A stretch of DNA of 64,000 nucleotides from the NCBI GenBank assembly GCA_015655975.1, contig DVEP01000026.1, positions 1 through 64,000 of the forward strand, read 5' to 3'. This DNA is from Eubacterium sp. GTDB lineage: Bacteria > Bacillota > Clostridia > Oscillospirales > Acutalibacteraceae. This document shows positions 41,442 to 50,666 of the stretch, piece after piece. Each line of letters starts with the position of its first letter. The first letter of the stretch is position 1. The notes beneath the pieces are model-generated. The model did no database searches. It was not told where the DNA came from and saw only the letters and a list, made by a program, of their open reading frames with translations. A program made the position numbers and the translations under genes.

Positions 41442-43223
41442 ATGGACGATAAAGAAAAAGACATAACTCAAAATGAAAACAGTGAGTTGGAAAATGACAA
41501 CAAAATCGAAAACAACACCGAAAAGAAGTCAACTTCATATATTCCGGATGAAGTAAACTATGAAAATAACGACGGATGGGATTTTGAAGCTGAAGCGCCT
41601 TCGATTTCTCACAGTATTGTTTTTGATTCAAACAATTCCAAAATAGAGATTTCCTCGCATGACAGCGATATGAACTATGCAAAAAACTATAACAGCAATG
41701 AAAAGCAAGTTACTGTAAATACAGATGTTTTTAAATTTACAGGCGTTGCCGTAATAGTTGCGATTGTTTTTATTGTTATAGGAGTTTTAGGTTTTAATTA
41801 CTACACAAAACCAAACTCACACGAGAAGTTAAACCCGGGAAATGTTGCTATGACTGTCGGCGACCAAAAAATCAGTGTAGGTATGTACAATTTCTATTAT
41901 AATATGGTTTACACTAACTATGCCAACTACGCTGCTCAGGGAATGATAGACCTTGATTCGAATACGGTTGACAAAGACGGCAATGAAATTACATGGGCTG
42001 AAAAATATAAAAGCGACACCATCGAGCAAATCAAATATGTATCTGCGTACTATTCAAAAGCAATCGAAAAGGGTTTTGAACTCAGTAAAGATGAAAAGGA
42101 CACAATAGAAGAGTCTGTTAAAAGTCTGAAAGACAGTGCTTCTGCAGCGTCTAAATCTCTTGATGAATATACACAGGAACTTTACGGCGAGTATTGCGGT
42201 GCCGAAACCTATGAAAAGTATTTGACTCAACTTACACTTGCGAAAAAATACTACAATGAGTATTTGATAGAAACAAAAGTTACAGATGAGGAAATTGAGG
42301 AAAAACTTGCAGAGGACAATTCTGTTTATGAAGAAGTACCGTATGCATATATGCAAATTGCATACGATTCAGAAGATGAATCTTCAAAAAAAGAAACTAT
42401 TGCAAAAGTTGAAAAAGAACTTGCAACAGTTAAAGATTTCAATTCTTTCAAAGCGCTCATTCCGACTTTGTGCTCCGACCTTATCAGTCAGTATGTAACA
42501 TATTACGGCGGAACGGAAAAAGAGGCTGTTGCTGAAATTGAAGCGAAAATTCAAAGCAGTATGACAAAAAGCGATGAAACTTGGGAACCTGAAATCATTG
42601 AGTGGCTTTTCAGCGACGATACTGCGGTAAATTCTACTAAATATGTTGTATCAGAGTCAGATTCACAAATATATGCTGTAATAAAACTTGGAGAGCCAAA
42701 ATATAACGACGAAGTTTTGTATTCTGTTCGTCATATTCTAATTCAACCCGAATCGGAAGATGAAGAAGATTCAGCATCTGCATCAACAACCGAAAAAGAA
42801 TATACTGAAGAAGAGTGGAACGCCGCACTCGACAAAGCAAACGAAGTTTTGAACGAATATTTAGGCGGGGATAAAACAGAACTGTCTTTCGCCAAACTAT
42901 CCGACGAGTATTCATCAGACCCCGGCGTTGCGTACGGCGGTTTGTATGACGCTGTTAAAAAAGGCGAAATGGTACAAGAGTTTGAAAGTTGGGCATTGAA
43001 CAAAGACAGAAAATACGGCGATGTTGAAATAGTTAAGTCAAAATTCGGATATCATATAATGTTCTTTGTTGATTGTGCAGAAAGTTATAAATATCAGGTT
43101 AAAGAAGATATTTTGCTTGAAAAAGAAAGCGAATTCCTTGACAGCTATAAATTAGTCAAGGGCGCAGGCTTTTCAAAAGTAAACAATAAGAAACCTTCGG
43201 CAGAAACTTCGACAAATTATTGA
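41442..43223 (+). CDS. Membrane-anchored parvulin foldase 1 (PrsA/SurA-like)
   Basis: PrsA-like enzymes help secreted proteins fold outside the membrane. The 593-residue protein has an acidic cytosolic N-terminus (1-100) and a membrane helix (about 103-123, VAVIVAIVFIVIGVLGFNYY). A SurA-like helical domain with KISVGMYNFYYNMVY follows. The C-terminal parvulin domain (about 425-575) has YSVRHILIQPE, FAKLSDEYSSDPGVAYGGLYD and VKSKFGYHIMFF. It is a transmembrane protein, not a lipoprotein as in Bacillus. A paralogue follows after 107 bases with its own promoter. Confidence 0.9.
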   Translation: MDDKEKDITQNENSELENDNKIENNTEKKSTSYIPDEVNYENNDGWDFEAEAPSISHSIVFDSNNSKIEISSHDSDMNYAKNYNSNEKQVTVNTDVFKFTGVAVIVAIVFIVIGVLGFNYYTKPNSHEKLNPGNVAMTVGDQKISVGMYNFYYNMVYTNYANYAAQGMIDLDSNTVDKDGNEITWAEKYKSDTIEQIKYVSAYYSKAIEKGFELSKDEKDTIEESVKSLKDSASAASKSLDEYTQELYGEYCGAETYEKYLTQLTLAKKYYNEYLIETKVTDEEIEEKLAEDNSVYEEVPYAYMQIAYDSEDESSKKETIAKVEKELATVKDFNSFKALIPTLCSDLISQYVTYYGGTEKEAVAEIEAKIQSSMTKSDETWEPEIIEWLFSDDTAVNSTKYVVSESDSQIYAVIKLGEPKYNDEVLYSVRHILIQPESEDEEDSASASTTEKEYTEEEWNAALDKANEVLNEYLGGDKTELSFAKLSDEYSSDPGVAYGGLYDAVKKGEMVQEFESWALNKDRKYGDVEIVKSKFGYHIMFFVDCAESYKYQVKEDILLEKESEFLDSYKLVKGAGFSKVNNKKPSAETSTNY

Positions 43224-43261
43224 TAATATTTGTTAAAAAATATATATTATTTAATTAACTA

Positions 43262-43290
43262 TTGTAAAAGTTTTTAAAATAGTGTAAAAT
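43262..43290 (+). promoter_or_regulatory. Promoter of the second foldase gene
   Basis: TTGTAA (43262-43267) and TAAAAT (43285-43290) are 17 bases apart in the gap between the two foldase genes. Confidence 0.65.
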
Positions 43291-43330
43291 GTTTATGATA
43301 AAATTATTTTAATTTAAGGAAGATTTTATA

Positions 43331-44983
43331 ATGGCAAAAAAAGAATTAAATGAATTAGAAGACGATTTGCTTGTAAGCGGAGGTAAAAAGGCTTCTGAAA
43401 AAACTGAAAAATCAAAAAAATTAAAAGGTAAAAAGCACCACATTTCAAAAAACACAAAGAAAATTGTTTCTTCTGTTGTTGCAGTTGTAGTTGTGGTTGC
43501 ACTTTTGGCAGCCTATGTCGCAACAGGTACTGTCAGACACGGCTTTTTGTCTTACCTCGGCGCAGCAAACAATTTGACTGCTGCTACCGTTACAAACGGC
43601 GATAACAAGATGAAAATCACAGTAGGTCAGTACAACTACTATTTTGCTACTGTTTACAATAGTTATAAAAATATGGCTACACAGTACAGCACATACGGTC
43701 TTGACCCAAAAGATTACGGTCTTGATGTTGATTTTTCAAAGAAACTTTCTCAACAGGAAACAGAAGACCCTGACAATAAAGACAAGAAAATCACTTGGCT
43801 TGAAAGACTTGAAAAAGATGTTTTGGAAAAAATTCGTACCAACTATTTGTACTACAATGAAGCTATAAAGGCGAATAACGGCGAAGTTCCTTCCATCACT
43901 GACGAACAGCAAAAAGAACTTGACGAAACAATCGAAGAGTATAAAACTCAGGCTGAAAAGTACGGATATACACTCTCTGCTTACCTTGTAAAAGCAATGG
44001 GCAAAGGTGTAACCGAAAAAGTATTTAAACAAGAAGCAACAGTGTCTTACATTGCAGAAAACTATGCTCAGACACTTGCAAAAGAACAGTCAAGCAAAGA
44101 CTATCAGGAAAGCGAATACGATGCATATCTTAACGAACACAAAGACGAACTTGTTTCTGTAAATGTTAAAATTTTCGATTGCGATACTGAAGACGATGCA
44201 AAGAAATTTGAGAAAGAACTCAAAGCAGACGGTTCAAATTTTGCAGACCTTGCAGTGAAATATTCTTCTGACGAAGAAAAAGATTTATATAAAGACCCGA
44301 ACAATTCGCTTGAATTGTACGCTACAAAACAAACACTTAAAGATAAAAAATATGCTCTCACAGTAGAAAATGAAGACGGTAAGTCAACAGGCCTTTATTG
44401 GTTGTTCTCATCAGACAGAAAATCAGGCGATATTTATCAGTACTCTACAAGTGTTGTATATGTTATTTCTCCGTCTGTATTGTCAGATGTAAAGACAGTA
44501 GATGTTCGTCATATTCTTGTTAAACCGGAAACAGACAGCAGTACAGGTACATCGACAGATGCACAATGGAAAGCTGCCTATGAAAAAGCAGAGAAAATTT
44601 TGAAAGAATGGAATGACGGCGAAAAAACCGAAACTTCATTCGCAGCACTTGCTAAAGAGTATTCTGAAGACAATGCAGAAGACGGCGGACTTTACGAAAA
44701 TGTTGTTCCGGGTCAAATGGTAAACAACTTTGGTAACTGGTGTTTTGATTCTTCAAGAAAAACAGGCGATACAGCTATTGTTCAATCTACATACGGCTAT
44801 CATATTATGTACTTTGTAGGTCCGACAGATATGCCGGTATGGAAATATACAGCACAGCAGGCTCTTGCTTCTGATGACACACAGGCTATTGCAGACAGTC
44901 TTGACGAGTCATATAAAATCAAAACAAATTGGTTTGGCTCAAGATTTTTTGAAATAGACACTGATATTGACTTTGGTTCATAA
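43331..44983 (+). CDS. Membrane-anchored parvulin foldase 2 (PrsA/SurA-like)
   Basis: This 550-residue paralogue of the preceding foldase has a Lys-rich cytosolic start and a membrane helix (about 48-65, VSSVVAVVVVVALLAAYVA). The SurA-like region carries KITVGQYNYYFATVYN. The parvulin domain (about 390-500) has VDVRHILVKPE, FAALAKEYSEDNAEDGGLYENV and VQSTYGYHIMYFVG. The short N-terminus and different mid-region suggest an old duplication. AAGGAAG precedes the ATG. A terminator follows within 5 bases. Confidence 0.9.
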   Translation: MAKKELNELEDDLLVSGGKKASEKTEKSKKLKGKKHHISKNTKKIVSSVVAVVVVVALLAAYVATGTVRHGFLSYLGAANNLTAATVTNGDNKMKITVGQYNYYFATVYNSYKNMATQYSTYGLDPKDYGLDVDFSKKLSQQETEDPDNKDKKITWLERLEKDVLEKIRTNYLYYNEAIKANNGEVPSITDEQQKELDETIEEYKTQAEKYGYTLSAYLVKAMGKGVTEKVFKQEATVSYIAENYAQTLAKEQSSKDYQESEYDAYLNEHKDELVSVNVKIFDCDTEDDAKKFEKELKADGSNFADLAVKYSSDEEKDLYKDPNNSLELYATKQTLKDKKYALTVENEDGKSTGLYWLFSSDRKSGDIYQYSTSVVYVISPSVLSDVKTVDVRHILVKPETDSSTGTSTDAQWKAAYEKAEKILKEWNDGEKTETSFAALAKEYSEDNAEDGGLYENVVPGQMVNNFGNWCFDSSRKTGDTAIVQSTYGYHIMYFVGPTDMPVWKYTAQQALASDDTQAIADSLDESYKIKTNWFGSRFFEIDTDIDFGS

Positions 44984-44987
44984 TTTT

Positions 44988-45010
44988 GAGGCTGCTTAGC
45001 AGCCTCATTT
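44988..45010 (+). terminator. Terminator after the second foldase gene
   Basis: GAGGCTGC (44988-44995) pairs with GCAGCCTC (44999-45006) around TTA, followed by ATTTTG. The short T run may let some transcripts continue into the next genes. Confidence 0.65.
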
Positions 45011-45029
45011 TGCTAATGGATGGTTTGTT

Positions 45030-45266
45030 ATGATTTTTAAAAATGAAACCGAAAGATTAAAAGAAGAAGTTGCTCGCCTTACTGCCGCTCTTGAAGATGC
45101 TAACTTTGAGTGTCAGCGGTTGGAAATTGTTAATTCTAATCTTGATTTTATCGTAAAAGAATCTCAAAGGGAATTGACTCAAAATATTTCACTTCTTCAA
45201 TCACTTGAAGAAGAAAATGAGCAACTGAAAAATACTATCGAAAAGATGAAACAAAATGGAATATAA
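45030..45266 (+). CDS. Small coiled-coil protein, unknown function
   Basis: The 78-residue product is almost wholly a predicted coiled coil: leucines and other hydrophobics recur in heptads from ERLKEEVARLTAALEDANF to EEENEQLKNTIEKMK. It has no membrane segment. It overlaps the following fumarase-type gene by 11 bases, so they are coupled. I recognise no family; short coiled-coil partners often mediate assembly, but that is only inference here. Confidence 0.65.
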   Translation: MIFKNETERLKEEVARLTAALEDANFECQRLEIVNSNLDFIVKESQRELTQNISLLQSLEEENEQLKNTIEKMKQNGI

Positions 45267-45783
45267 AATAAATACTTCTCAATTAAGAGAATATGCAAAT
45301 ATTTTTAAGTGCAAAGACCGTGTTTTGCTCAGCGGAACTGTATATACTTCAAGAGACGCTGCTCACAAAAGAATTGTAAATGCAATCGAAAACAATGAAA
45401 AATTGCCGTATAGTTTGAAAGATGCAGTCATTTACTACGCAGGTCCCACTCCCGCTCCGAAAGGATTGGCAGTCGGTGCGTGCGGGCCTACAACTTCGGG
45501 AAGAATGGACCCTTATGCTCCTAAATTGCTTGATTTGGGCGTTGTTGCTATGATAGGCAAAGGGGAGAGAAGTCGTGAAGTTTGCGACGCTGTTGTCAGA
45601 AACAATGCTGTTTATCTTTGTGCTGTCGGCGGTGCAGGAGCGCTCGCTTCAAAGTGTATTAAGGAGTGCGAAGTTGTAGCATACGACGACTTGGGTTGTG
45701 AGTCGGTTAAAAAGATGACCATTAAAGATTTTCCTCTTATTGTTGCAATAGATTGCAACGGCGGAAATATATATGAAAGATAA
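45256..45783 (+). CDS. Fumarase-type hydro-lyase beta subunit without visible alpha partner
   Basis: This 175-residue protein is the beta subunit (C-terminal domain) of class I Fe-S fumarase/tartrate dehydratase. DRVLLSGTVYTSRDAAHKRI, the YYAGPTPAPKGLAVGACGPTTSGRMDPY block and GKGERS are diagnostic. In two-subunit enzymes the alpha subunit binds the 4Fe-4S cluster and its gene normally lies just upstream. Here that place is taken by the coiled-coil gene and two foldases. The alpha subunit may be elsewhere, or this protein has another partner. Confidence 0.88.
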   Translation: MEYKINTSQLREYANIFKCKDRVLLSGTVYTSRDAAHKRIVNAIENNEKLPYSLKDAVIYYAGPTPAPKGLAVGACGPTTSGRMDPYAPKLLDLGVVAMIGKGERSREVCDAVVRNNAVYLCAVGGAGALASKCIKECEVVAYDDLGCESVKKMTIKDFPLIVAIDCNGGNIYER

Positions 45784-45833
45784 GACAAATACTTGTAAAA
45801 ACTGATTTTGCAAGTGCTCTTAATTAAAAATAA

Positions 45834-45871
45834 AAGCAGATGTGACTTTGAATAGAAAGTTGCATCTGCTT
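45834..45871. terminator. Bidirectional terminator
   Basis: AAGCAGATGTGACTTT (45834-45849) pairs with AAAGTTGCATCTGCTT (45856-45871), two G-U pairs. AT runs flank both sides. It separates the convergent fumarase-beta and rodA genes. Confidence 0.8.
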
Positions 45872-45920
45872 TATTTTAATTGTGATATTTTTTGATTAAA
45901 TTATTCTACCGAATCCAATA

Positions 45921-47084
45921 TTATAAATCTGCATAGAACAGAGTATCACGAGGTACTTTACTGAATCTGTAAACAGAAAGCACAATTCCGAGAGCAATAT
46001 ATGTGCACATACTTGAAGAACCGCCTGCACTGAACAACGGCAGCGTAATACCTATACAGGGAAGAAGTGAAAGTTCCATTCCGACATTGACAAAAACCTG
46101 AGCCAAAAGCATTACAGAAACACCGCTGCACATTAAGTATCCGACATTATCTCTTGCTTTAAGCGCGTTGAATATGATTTTCACAATAAGACCTGCCAAT
46201 AAAAGTATGGCTACCATTGCTCCGATAAATCCGAATTCTTCTCCTGCAACCGTTAAAATCATATCATTTTGATTTTCAGGAACGAGTTTTCCCTGAGTCA
46301 TCTTACCTTGTAAAAATCCTTGTCCCGTAAGTCCTCCGCTTCCCATTGCGATTTTACCGTTGTTTTGTTGGTACATTGTCGTTTCATAGTGTTCGGGAAA
46401 GAAAAGCGCAACAATTCTTTCTCTTTGCAGACCTTTCAAAAAGCCTGCTTTCCAAGCGATAGGGAATGCCATAAAAATTAAGCAAAAACCTGCAATGAAG
46501 TAGCCTATGTTTACTTTTGCGAAAAATAACATTCCTATGAAAATAAGTAAAAATATGAGTGCCGAACCTGCGTCGCCCGTTACAACAACAAGCGCAATAG
46601 GTATCATTCCGTGTATTACCAGGGGAATAATGTTTTTCAGTCTGTTAATATCGTCTTTTACCATATCAAGATGGTAAGAAAAAGAAATGATAAAACCTAC
46701 TTTCAACAGTTCGGAAGTTTGAAATGTAAAAGATTTTCCTATTCTGAGCCAAGAACGAGCGTCGGGACGAGCAGGCGGCGCGACACCCCAAAGCATTGTG
46801 GCTATCATCAGCAAAATACATCCTGCTGCAATTACAGGCCATAGTTTGCTTATGATTTGATAGTCGATGTGCGACAAAACTACTGCTATTATCAAGCCTA
46901 AAGCGATACTGAGTATCATAGATTTTAAGTCGGGGGCTATGATTTGATTGGGCTTGAGTTTTGGATATGTTGCGCTGAAAACAAGCAACAGACCGTAAGC
47001 CGAAGATATGAGCGCTATAATTATTAAAGGAAAATCGAAACCGTTTATTCCCGATATATTTTTTTTGTTTAATTTGTTATTCAT
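45921..47084 (-). CDS. rodA: SEDS peptidoglycan polymerase, RodA type
   Basis: RodA polymerises glycan strands from lipid II with a class B PBP, for lateral wall growth. The 387 residues form about ten membrane segments. PPARPDARSWLRIGKSFTFQTSELLKVG is the SEDS loop, followed by the catalytic-aspartate segment VVTGDAGSALIF. Later come GQGFLQGKMTQGKLVPENQNDMI and LPLFSAGGSSS. It is monocistronic; FtsW or SpoVE cannot be fully excluded. Confidence 0.88.
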   Translation of the reverse strand: MNNKLNKKNISGINGFDFPLIIIALISSAYGLLLVFSATYPKLKPNQIIAPDLKSMILSIALGLIIAVVLSHIDYQIISKLWPVIAAGCILLMIATMLWGVAPPARPDARSWLRIGKSFTFQTSELLKVGFIISFSYHLDMVKDDINRLKNIIPLVIHGMIPIALVVVTGDAGSALIFLLIFIGMLFFAKVNIGYFIAGFCLIFMAFPIAWKAGFLKGLQRERIVALFFPEHYETTMYQQNNGKIAMGSGGLTGQGFLQGKMTQGKLVPENQNDMILTVAGEEFGFIGAMVAILLLAGLIVKIIFNALKARDNVGYLMCSGVSVMLLAQVFVNVGMELSLLPCIGITLPLFSAGGSSSMCTYIALGIVLSVYRFSKVPRDTLFYADL

Positions 47085-47190
47085 AAATAGTCCTTTGTTG
47101 AAAATTTTCTTGTACTTTTGATATTGTTATTGTGCTGATATATATTATATAATTTATGTTACGGTAATTCAAGTAAAGTATAAAAAGTAT

Positions 47191-47218
47191 TTGAATTTTT
47201 ATAGTCTTGTGTTATAAT
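47191..47218 (+). promoter_or_regulatory. Promoter of the fhs operon
   Basis: TTGAAT (47191-47196) and TATAAT (47213-47218) are 16 bases apart, 59 bases before the start codon. Confidence 0.7.
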
Positions 47219-47277
47219 ATTTTTAGTTAAAAATAAACAAGACTTTGTAAAGTTTACAGTGTTAAGGGGTATTTTTA

Positions 47278-48945
47278 TTGAAAACAGATATCGAAATAGC
47301 ACAGAGTGCAAAATTAAAACCGATTACTCAAATCGCCGAAGATTTGGGAATTAACAATTCCGAGATTGAACAGTACGGTCATTACAAGGCAAAACTTTCT
47401 AATGAATTGCTTGACCGTATCGAAGAAAAAGAAAATGGCAAATTAGTTCTTATAACAGCAGTTAATCCTACCCCCGCAGGTGAAGGAAAAACAACTGTTT
47501 CTATCGGATTGTCCGAAGCAATGAATTTAATCGGCAAAAAGACAATAGTTGCATTAAGAGAACCAAGTTTAGGCCCCGTTTTCGGTATTAAAGGCGGGGC
47601 GGCAGGCGGCGGATATTCCCAGGTTGTGCCTATGGAAGATATAAATCTGCATTTTACAGGAGATATGCATGCCATAACAAGCGCTAATAATCTTATGTGT
47701 GCAATTCTTGACAACCATATTCAGCAGGGAAATGAACTCGGTATTGACCCTCGCAGAATTCTTACAAAAAGGTGCATTGACATTAACGACAGAGTGCTTA
47801 GAAATATAGTTGTAGGTATGGGCGGTACTTTAAACGGTGTTGTTCGTGAAGACCATTTTATCATTACTGTTGCAAGTGAAGTGATGGCTGTCCTTTGTCT
47901 TGCAAAAGATGTTTTTGATTTGAAAAAAAGACTGGGCAACATTTTAGTTGCATATACCTACGATTCAAAGCCTGTTTATTGTCGCGATATTAAAGCAGAC
48001 GGCTCAATGACAGTTCTGCTTAAAGACGCAATCAAACCGAATTTAGTTCAAACTTTGGAAAATACTCCTGCAATAATGCACGGCGGACCTTTTGCAAATA
48101 TCGCTCACGGATGCAATAGTCTGCGCGCTACAAAAGTTGCTTTAAAACTTTCGGACTATTGTATTACAGAGGCAGGATTCGGCTCTGACCTCGGTGCCGA
48201 AAAGTTCTTTGACATCAAGTGCAGATACGGTGAACTTACGCCGTCTTGTGTAGTGCTTGTAGCAACAGTTCGCTCAATGAAATATAACGGCGGTGTTGCG
48301 AAAGACAAATTAAGCGAAGAAAACTTAGATGCTTTAGAAAAAGGAGCGGCAAATCTCGGCGCTCATATTGAAAACCTTAAAAAGTTCGGTGTACCTGTTG
48401 TTGTGGCTATCAATCATTTTTATGCAGATACAGAAAAAGAAATCGCTTTTGTAAAAGAGTATTGTGAAAATGCAGGCGCAGATTTCGCTGTAACAAAATG
48501 TTTTGCCGAAGGCGGAAAAGGCTCTGTTGAACTTGCTCAAAAAGTTTGCGAGGCTTGTGAAAAACCAAACAGTTTCAGGTTTTTATACGATGTTGACAAT
48601 ACAATCAAAGAAAAAATAGAAACAATATCCAAAGAAATTTACGGTGCAGACGGAGTAATCTATACTAAAGAGGCAGAAAAAAATATATCTGAAATAGAGT
48701 CGTTGGGACACTCAAACTTGCCTGTATGTATGGCGAAAACTCAATACAGCCTTTCCGACGACCCGACACTTCTCGGTAAACCGTCAGGATTTAAAATAAC
48801 TGTATCGGACATCAGTCTTTCAAACGGCGCAGGATTTATTGTTTGTAAAACAGGCAAAATTATGACTATGCCCGGTCTTTCAAAAAAACCTGCGGCATAC
48901 TCAATAGACATCGACGAAAACGGAAATACGGTAGGTTTGTTTTAA
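47278..48945 (+). CDS. fhs: Formate-tetrahydrofolate ligase
   Basis: Fhs makes 10-formyl-THF from formate, ATP and THF, feeding one-carbon metabolism and, in acetogens, the Wood-Ljungdahl pathway. The 555 residues include the ATP loop TPAGEGKTT (about residue 63), LREPSLGPVFGIKGGAAGGG and a conserved HFTGDMHAIT block. It starts with TTG at 47278, preceded by AAGGGG at a suitable distance. The stop overlaps the tsaE start (TAATG). Confidence 0.96.
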   Translation: MKTDIEIAQSAKLKPITQIAEDLGINNSEIEQYGHYKAKLSNELLDRIEEKENGKLVLITAVNPTPAGEGKTTVSIGLSEAMNLIGKKTIVALREPSLGPVFGIKGGAAGGGYSQVVPMEDINLHFTGDMHAITSANNLMCAILDNHIQQGNELGIDPRRILTKRCIDINDRVLRNIVVGMGGTLNGVVREDHFIITVASEVMAVLCLAKDVFDLKKRLGNILVAYTYDSKPVYCRDIKADGSMTVLLKDAIKPNLVQTLENTPAIMHGGPFANIAHGCNSLRATKVALKLSDYCITEAGFGSDLGAEKFFDIKCRYGELTPSCVVLVATVRSMKYNGGVAKDKLSEENLDALEKGAANLGAHIENLKKFGVPVVVAINHFYADTEKEIAFVKEYCENAGADFAVTKCFAEGGKGSVELAQKVCEACEKPNSFRFLYDVDNTIKEKIETISKEIYGADGVIYTKEAEKNISEIESLGHSNLPVCMAKTQYSLSDDPTLLGKPSGFKITVSDISLSNGAGFIVCKTGKIMTMPGLSKKPAAYSIDIDENGNTVGLF

Positions 48946-49391
48946 TGAAAACATTTGTTTCAAACAGTAGAGAAGATACAGTTAAGTTTGCCGAAGATTT
49001 TGCAAAAACATTGAAAAAAGGTTCGGTTGTGGCATTTTTGGGCGGTCTCGGTATGGGAAAAACCGCTTTTGTGTCGGGACTTGCAAAAGGTCTCGGAATA
49101 GATGCAGATGTTACATCTCCGACTTTCTCAATCGTCAATGAATATAGCGGCAGTGAAAATGTGTTGTATCATTTTGATATGTATCGTGTTGATAATTGGG
49201 ACGATTTGTATTCAACAGGATACTTTGACTATCTCGACGGCGTTTCTTTCTTGGCTGTTGAATGGAGCGAAAATATTTTCGGTGCTTTGGAAGACGACGC
49301 AATCATTGTTGAGTTTGAAAAAATCGGCGAAAATTCAAGAAAAATAACTATTTATAATAAGGGTGATGGTTTTGCTGATACTCGGAGTTGA
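48945..49391 (+). CDS. tsaE: tRNA threonylcarbamoyladenosine synthesis ATPase TsaE
   Basis: TsaE is the ATPase of the TsaB-TsaD-TsaE complex that makes t6A37 on tRNAs reading ANN codons. The 148 residues hold the P-loop GGLGMGKTAFVSG and VTSPTFSIVNEYSG, followed by LYHFDMYRVD and VEWSENI. Its end overlaps tsaB by about 26 bases. It is coupled to fhs by a 1-base overlap, an unusual partner. Confidence 0.94.
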   Translation: MKTFVSNSREDTVKFAEDFAKTLKKGSVVAFLGGLGMGKTAFVSGLAKGLGIDADVTSPTFSIVNEYSGSENVLYHFDMYRVDNWDDLYSTGYFDYLDGVSFLAVEWSENIFGALEDDAIIVEFEKIGENSRKITIYNKGDGFADTRS

Positions 49392-50052
49392 ATCGAGTGC
49401 AGTCAGCGCTTCGGCAGCGGTTTATGAAGATGAAAAAATGTTATCTTCAAAGTTTATAAACGCAGGTCTGACGCACAGTCAAACGCTTTTGCCGTTGATT
49501 GTCGATGCGCTTAAAAGTGCAAACAAAAGTTTTGACGATATAGAAAAGATTGCAGTTTCTGTCGGACCGGGTTCTTTTACCGGCGTCAGAATAGGTGTTG
49601 CAACCGTAAAAGGTATCGCTTTTAAAAAAAATATTCCCTGCGTTGCCGTTTCTGCTCTTGAAGCGATTGCGAACAATGACTTTTTTGAAGAAGGTGCTGT
49701 TATATGCGCTTGTATGGACGCGCGCCGAAATCAGTTTTACAATGCATTGTTCAAAATAAATGACGGCAAAGTTTCAAGAATAACTCCCGACAGAGCAATC
49801 GATATTATGCAGATTAAAAGCGATACAGAAAAATTTGACAAGGTTATTGTTGCAGGAGACGGGGCAGAACTTGCCTATAAAACACTGCAAAGTGATAATG
49901 TTTTTTTGGCTGATGAAACAAGTCGTTTTCAAAATGCAGACGGTGTAATCAGGGCTTCATTCGGCAAACAAACTGTTTTGCCAGAGGAACTTATGCCTGT
50001 CTATTTGCGGCTCAGTCAGGCAGAAAGAGAATTAAAATTAAAAAAGGGGTAA
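49366..50052 (+). CDS. tsaB: TsaB, t6A synthesis scaffold subunit
   Basis: TsaB is the inactive TsaD-like partner that scaffolds t6A synthesis. The 228 residues show ILGVESSAVSAS, GLTHSQTLLPLIVDAL and SVGPGSFTGVRIGVATVKG. The zinc ligands of TsaD are absent, as expected. The start is uncertain: ATG 49366 lies very close to AAGGG (49359-49363), whereas an in-frame TTG at 49372 is 8 bases away and fits the usual N-terminus better. tsaD and rimI, often next, are not here. Confidence 0.92.
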   Translation: MVLLILGVESSAVSASAAVYEDEKMLSSKFINAGLTHSQTLLPLIVDALKSANKSFDDIEKIAVSVGPGSFTGVRIGVATVKGIAFKKNIPCVAVSALEAIANNDFFEEGAVICACMDARRNQFYNALFKINDGKVSRITPDRAIDIMQIKSDTEKFDKVIVAGDGAELAYKTLQSDNVFLADETSRFQNADGVIRASFGKQTVLPEELMPVYLRLSQAERELKLKKG

Positions 50053-50057
50053 GTAAA

Positions 50058-50507
50058 ATGATTGTACTTGCAAGCGACCATGCGGGTTTTCCGCTTAAAG
50101 AAGAAATAAAAAAACATTTGGAAGAAAGAAATATAGAGTATAAAGACTGCGGTGCTTTTTCAACCGACAGCTGCGACTATGCCGTTAACGCTCAAAAAGC
50201 GTGCGATTTAATTGCAAACTGTGAGTGCGAAAAAGGTATTCTTTGCTGTGGCACAGGAATAGGCATTTCAATGGCGGCAAATAAGGTTAAAGGTATCAGA
50301 GCGGCTTGTTGCAGTGACTATTTCAGCGCTAAATTTACCCGTATGCACAACGATGCAAATGTTTTGTGTATGGGTGCAAGAGTTATCGGCGCAGGTTTGG
50401 CTTTGGAACTTGTAGATGTTTTTCTTGACACTGAGTTTGAAGGCGGCCGTCATCAAAGAAGAATTGACCAAATTACAGACATTGAAAACGGTAAAAAATT
50501 ATATTAA
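50058..50507 (+). CDS. rpiB: Ribose-5-phosphate isomerase B
   Basis: RpiB interconverts ribose-5-phosphate and ribulose-5-phosphate in the pentose phosphate pathway. The 149 residues show VLASDHAGFPLKEEI, CCGTGIGISMAANKVKGIRAA (with the active-site cysteine and anion loop) and FEGGRHQRRI. The Cys-containing GIG motif favours RpiB over LacA/LacB. It is the last gene of the fhs-tsaE-tsaB-rpiB run, 5 bases after tsaB. Confidence 0.94.
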   Translation: MIVLASDHAGFPLKEEIKKHLEERNIEYKDCGAFSTDSCDYAVNAQKACDLIANCECEKGILCCGTGIGISMAANKVKGIRAACCSDYFSAKFTRMHNDANVLCMGARVIGAGLALELVDVFLDTEFEGGRHQRRIDQITDIENGKKLY

Positions 50508-50527
50508 GAAAGTATGTTTTCTGAAAT

Positions 50528-50585
50528 ACTCTGTTTTGGAATATTCGCAGTTTTTGTTTGCGAATTTTCTCAACAGAGTTTTCTT
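50528..50585 (+). terminator. Terminator after rpiB
   Basis: ACTCTGTT (50528-50535) pairs with AACAGAGT (50572-50579). An inner ATTCGCA/TGCGAAT pairing (50543-50549 with 50559-50565) extends the stem. TTTTCTTTT follows. Confidence 0.8.
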
Positions 50586-50666
50586 TTGTGTATTTGACAC
50601 TGTTTTAAACAAATTATATAATATACTGAATTAAAAATTAAAATTAAGGAATTGCTGAAAAAGACT

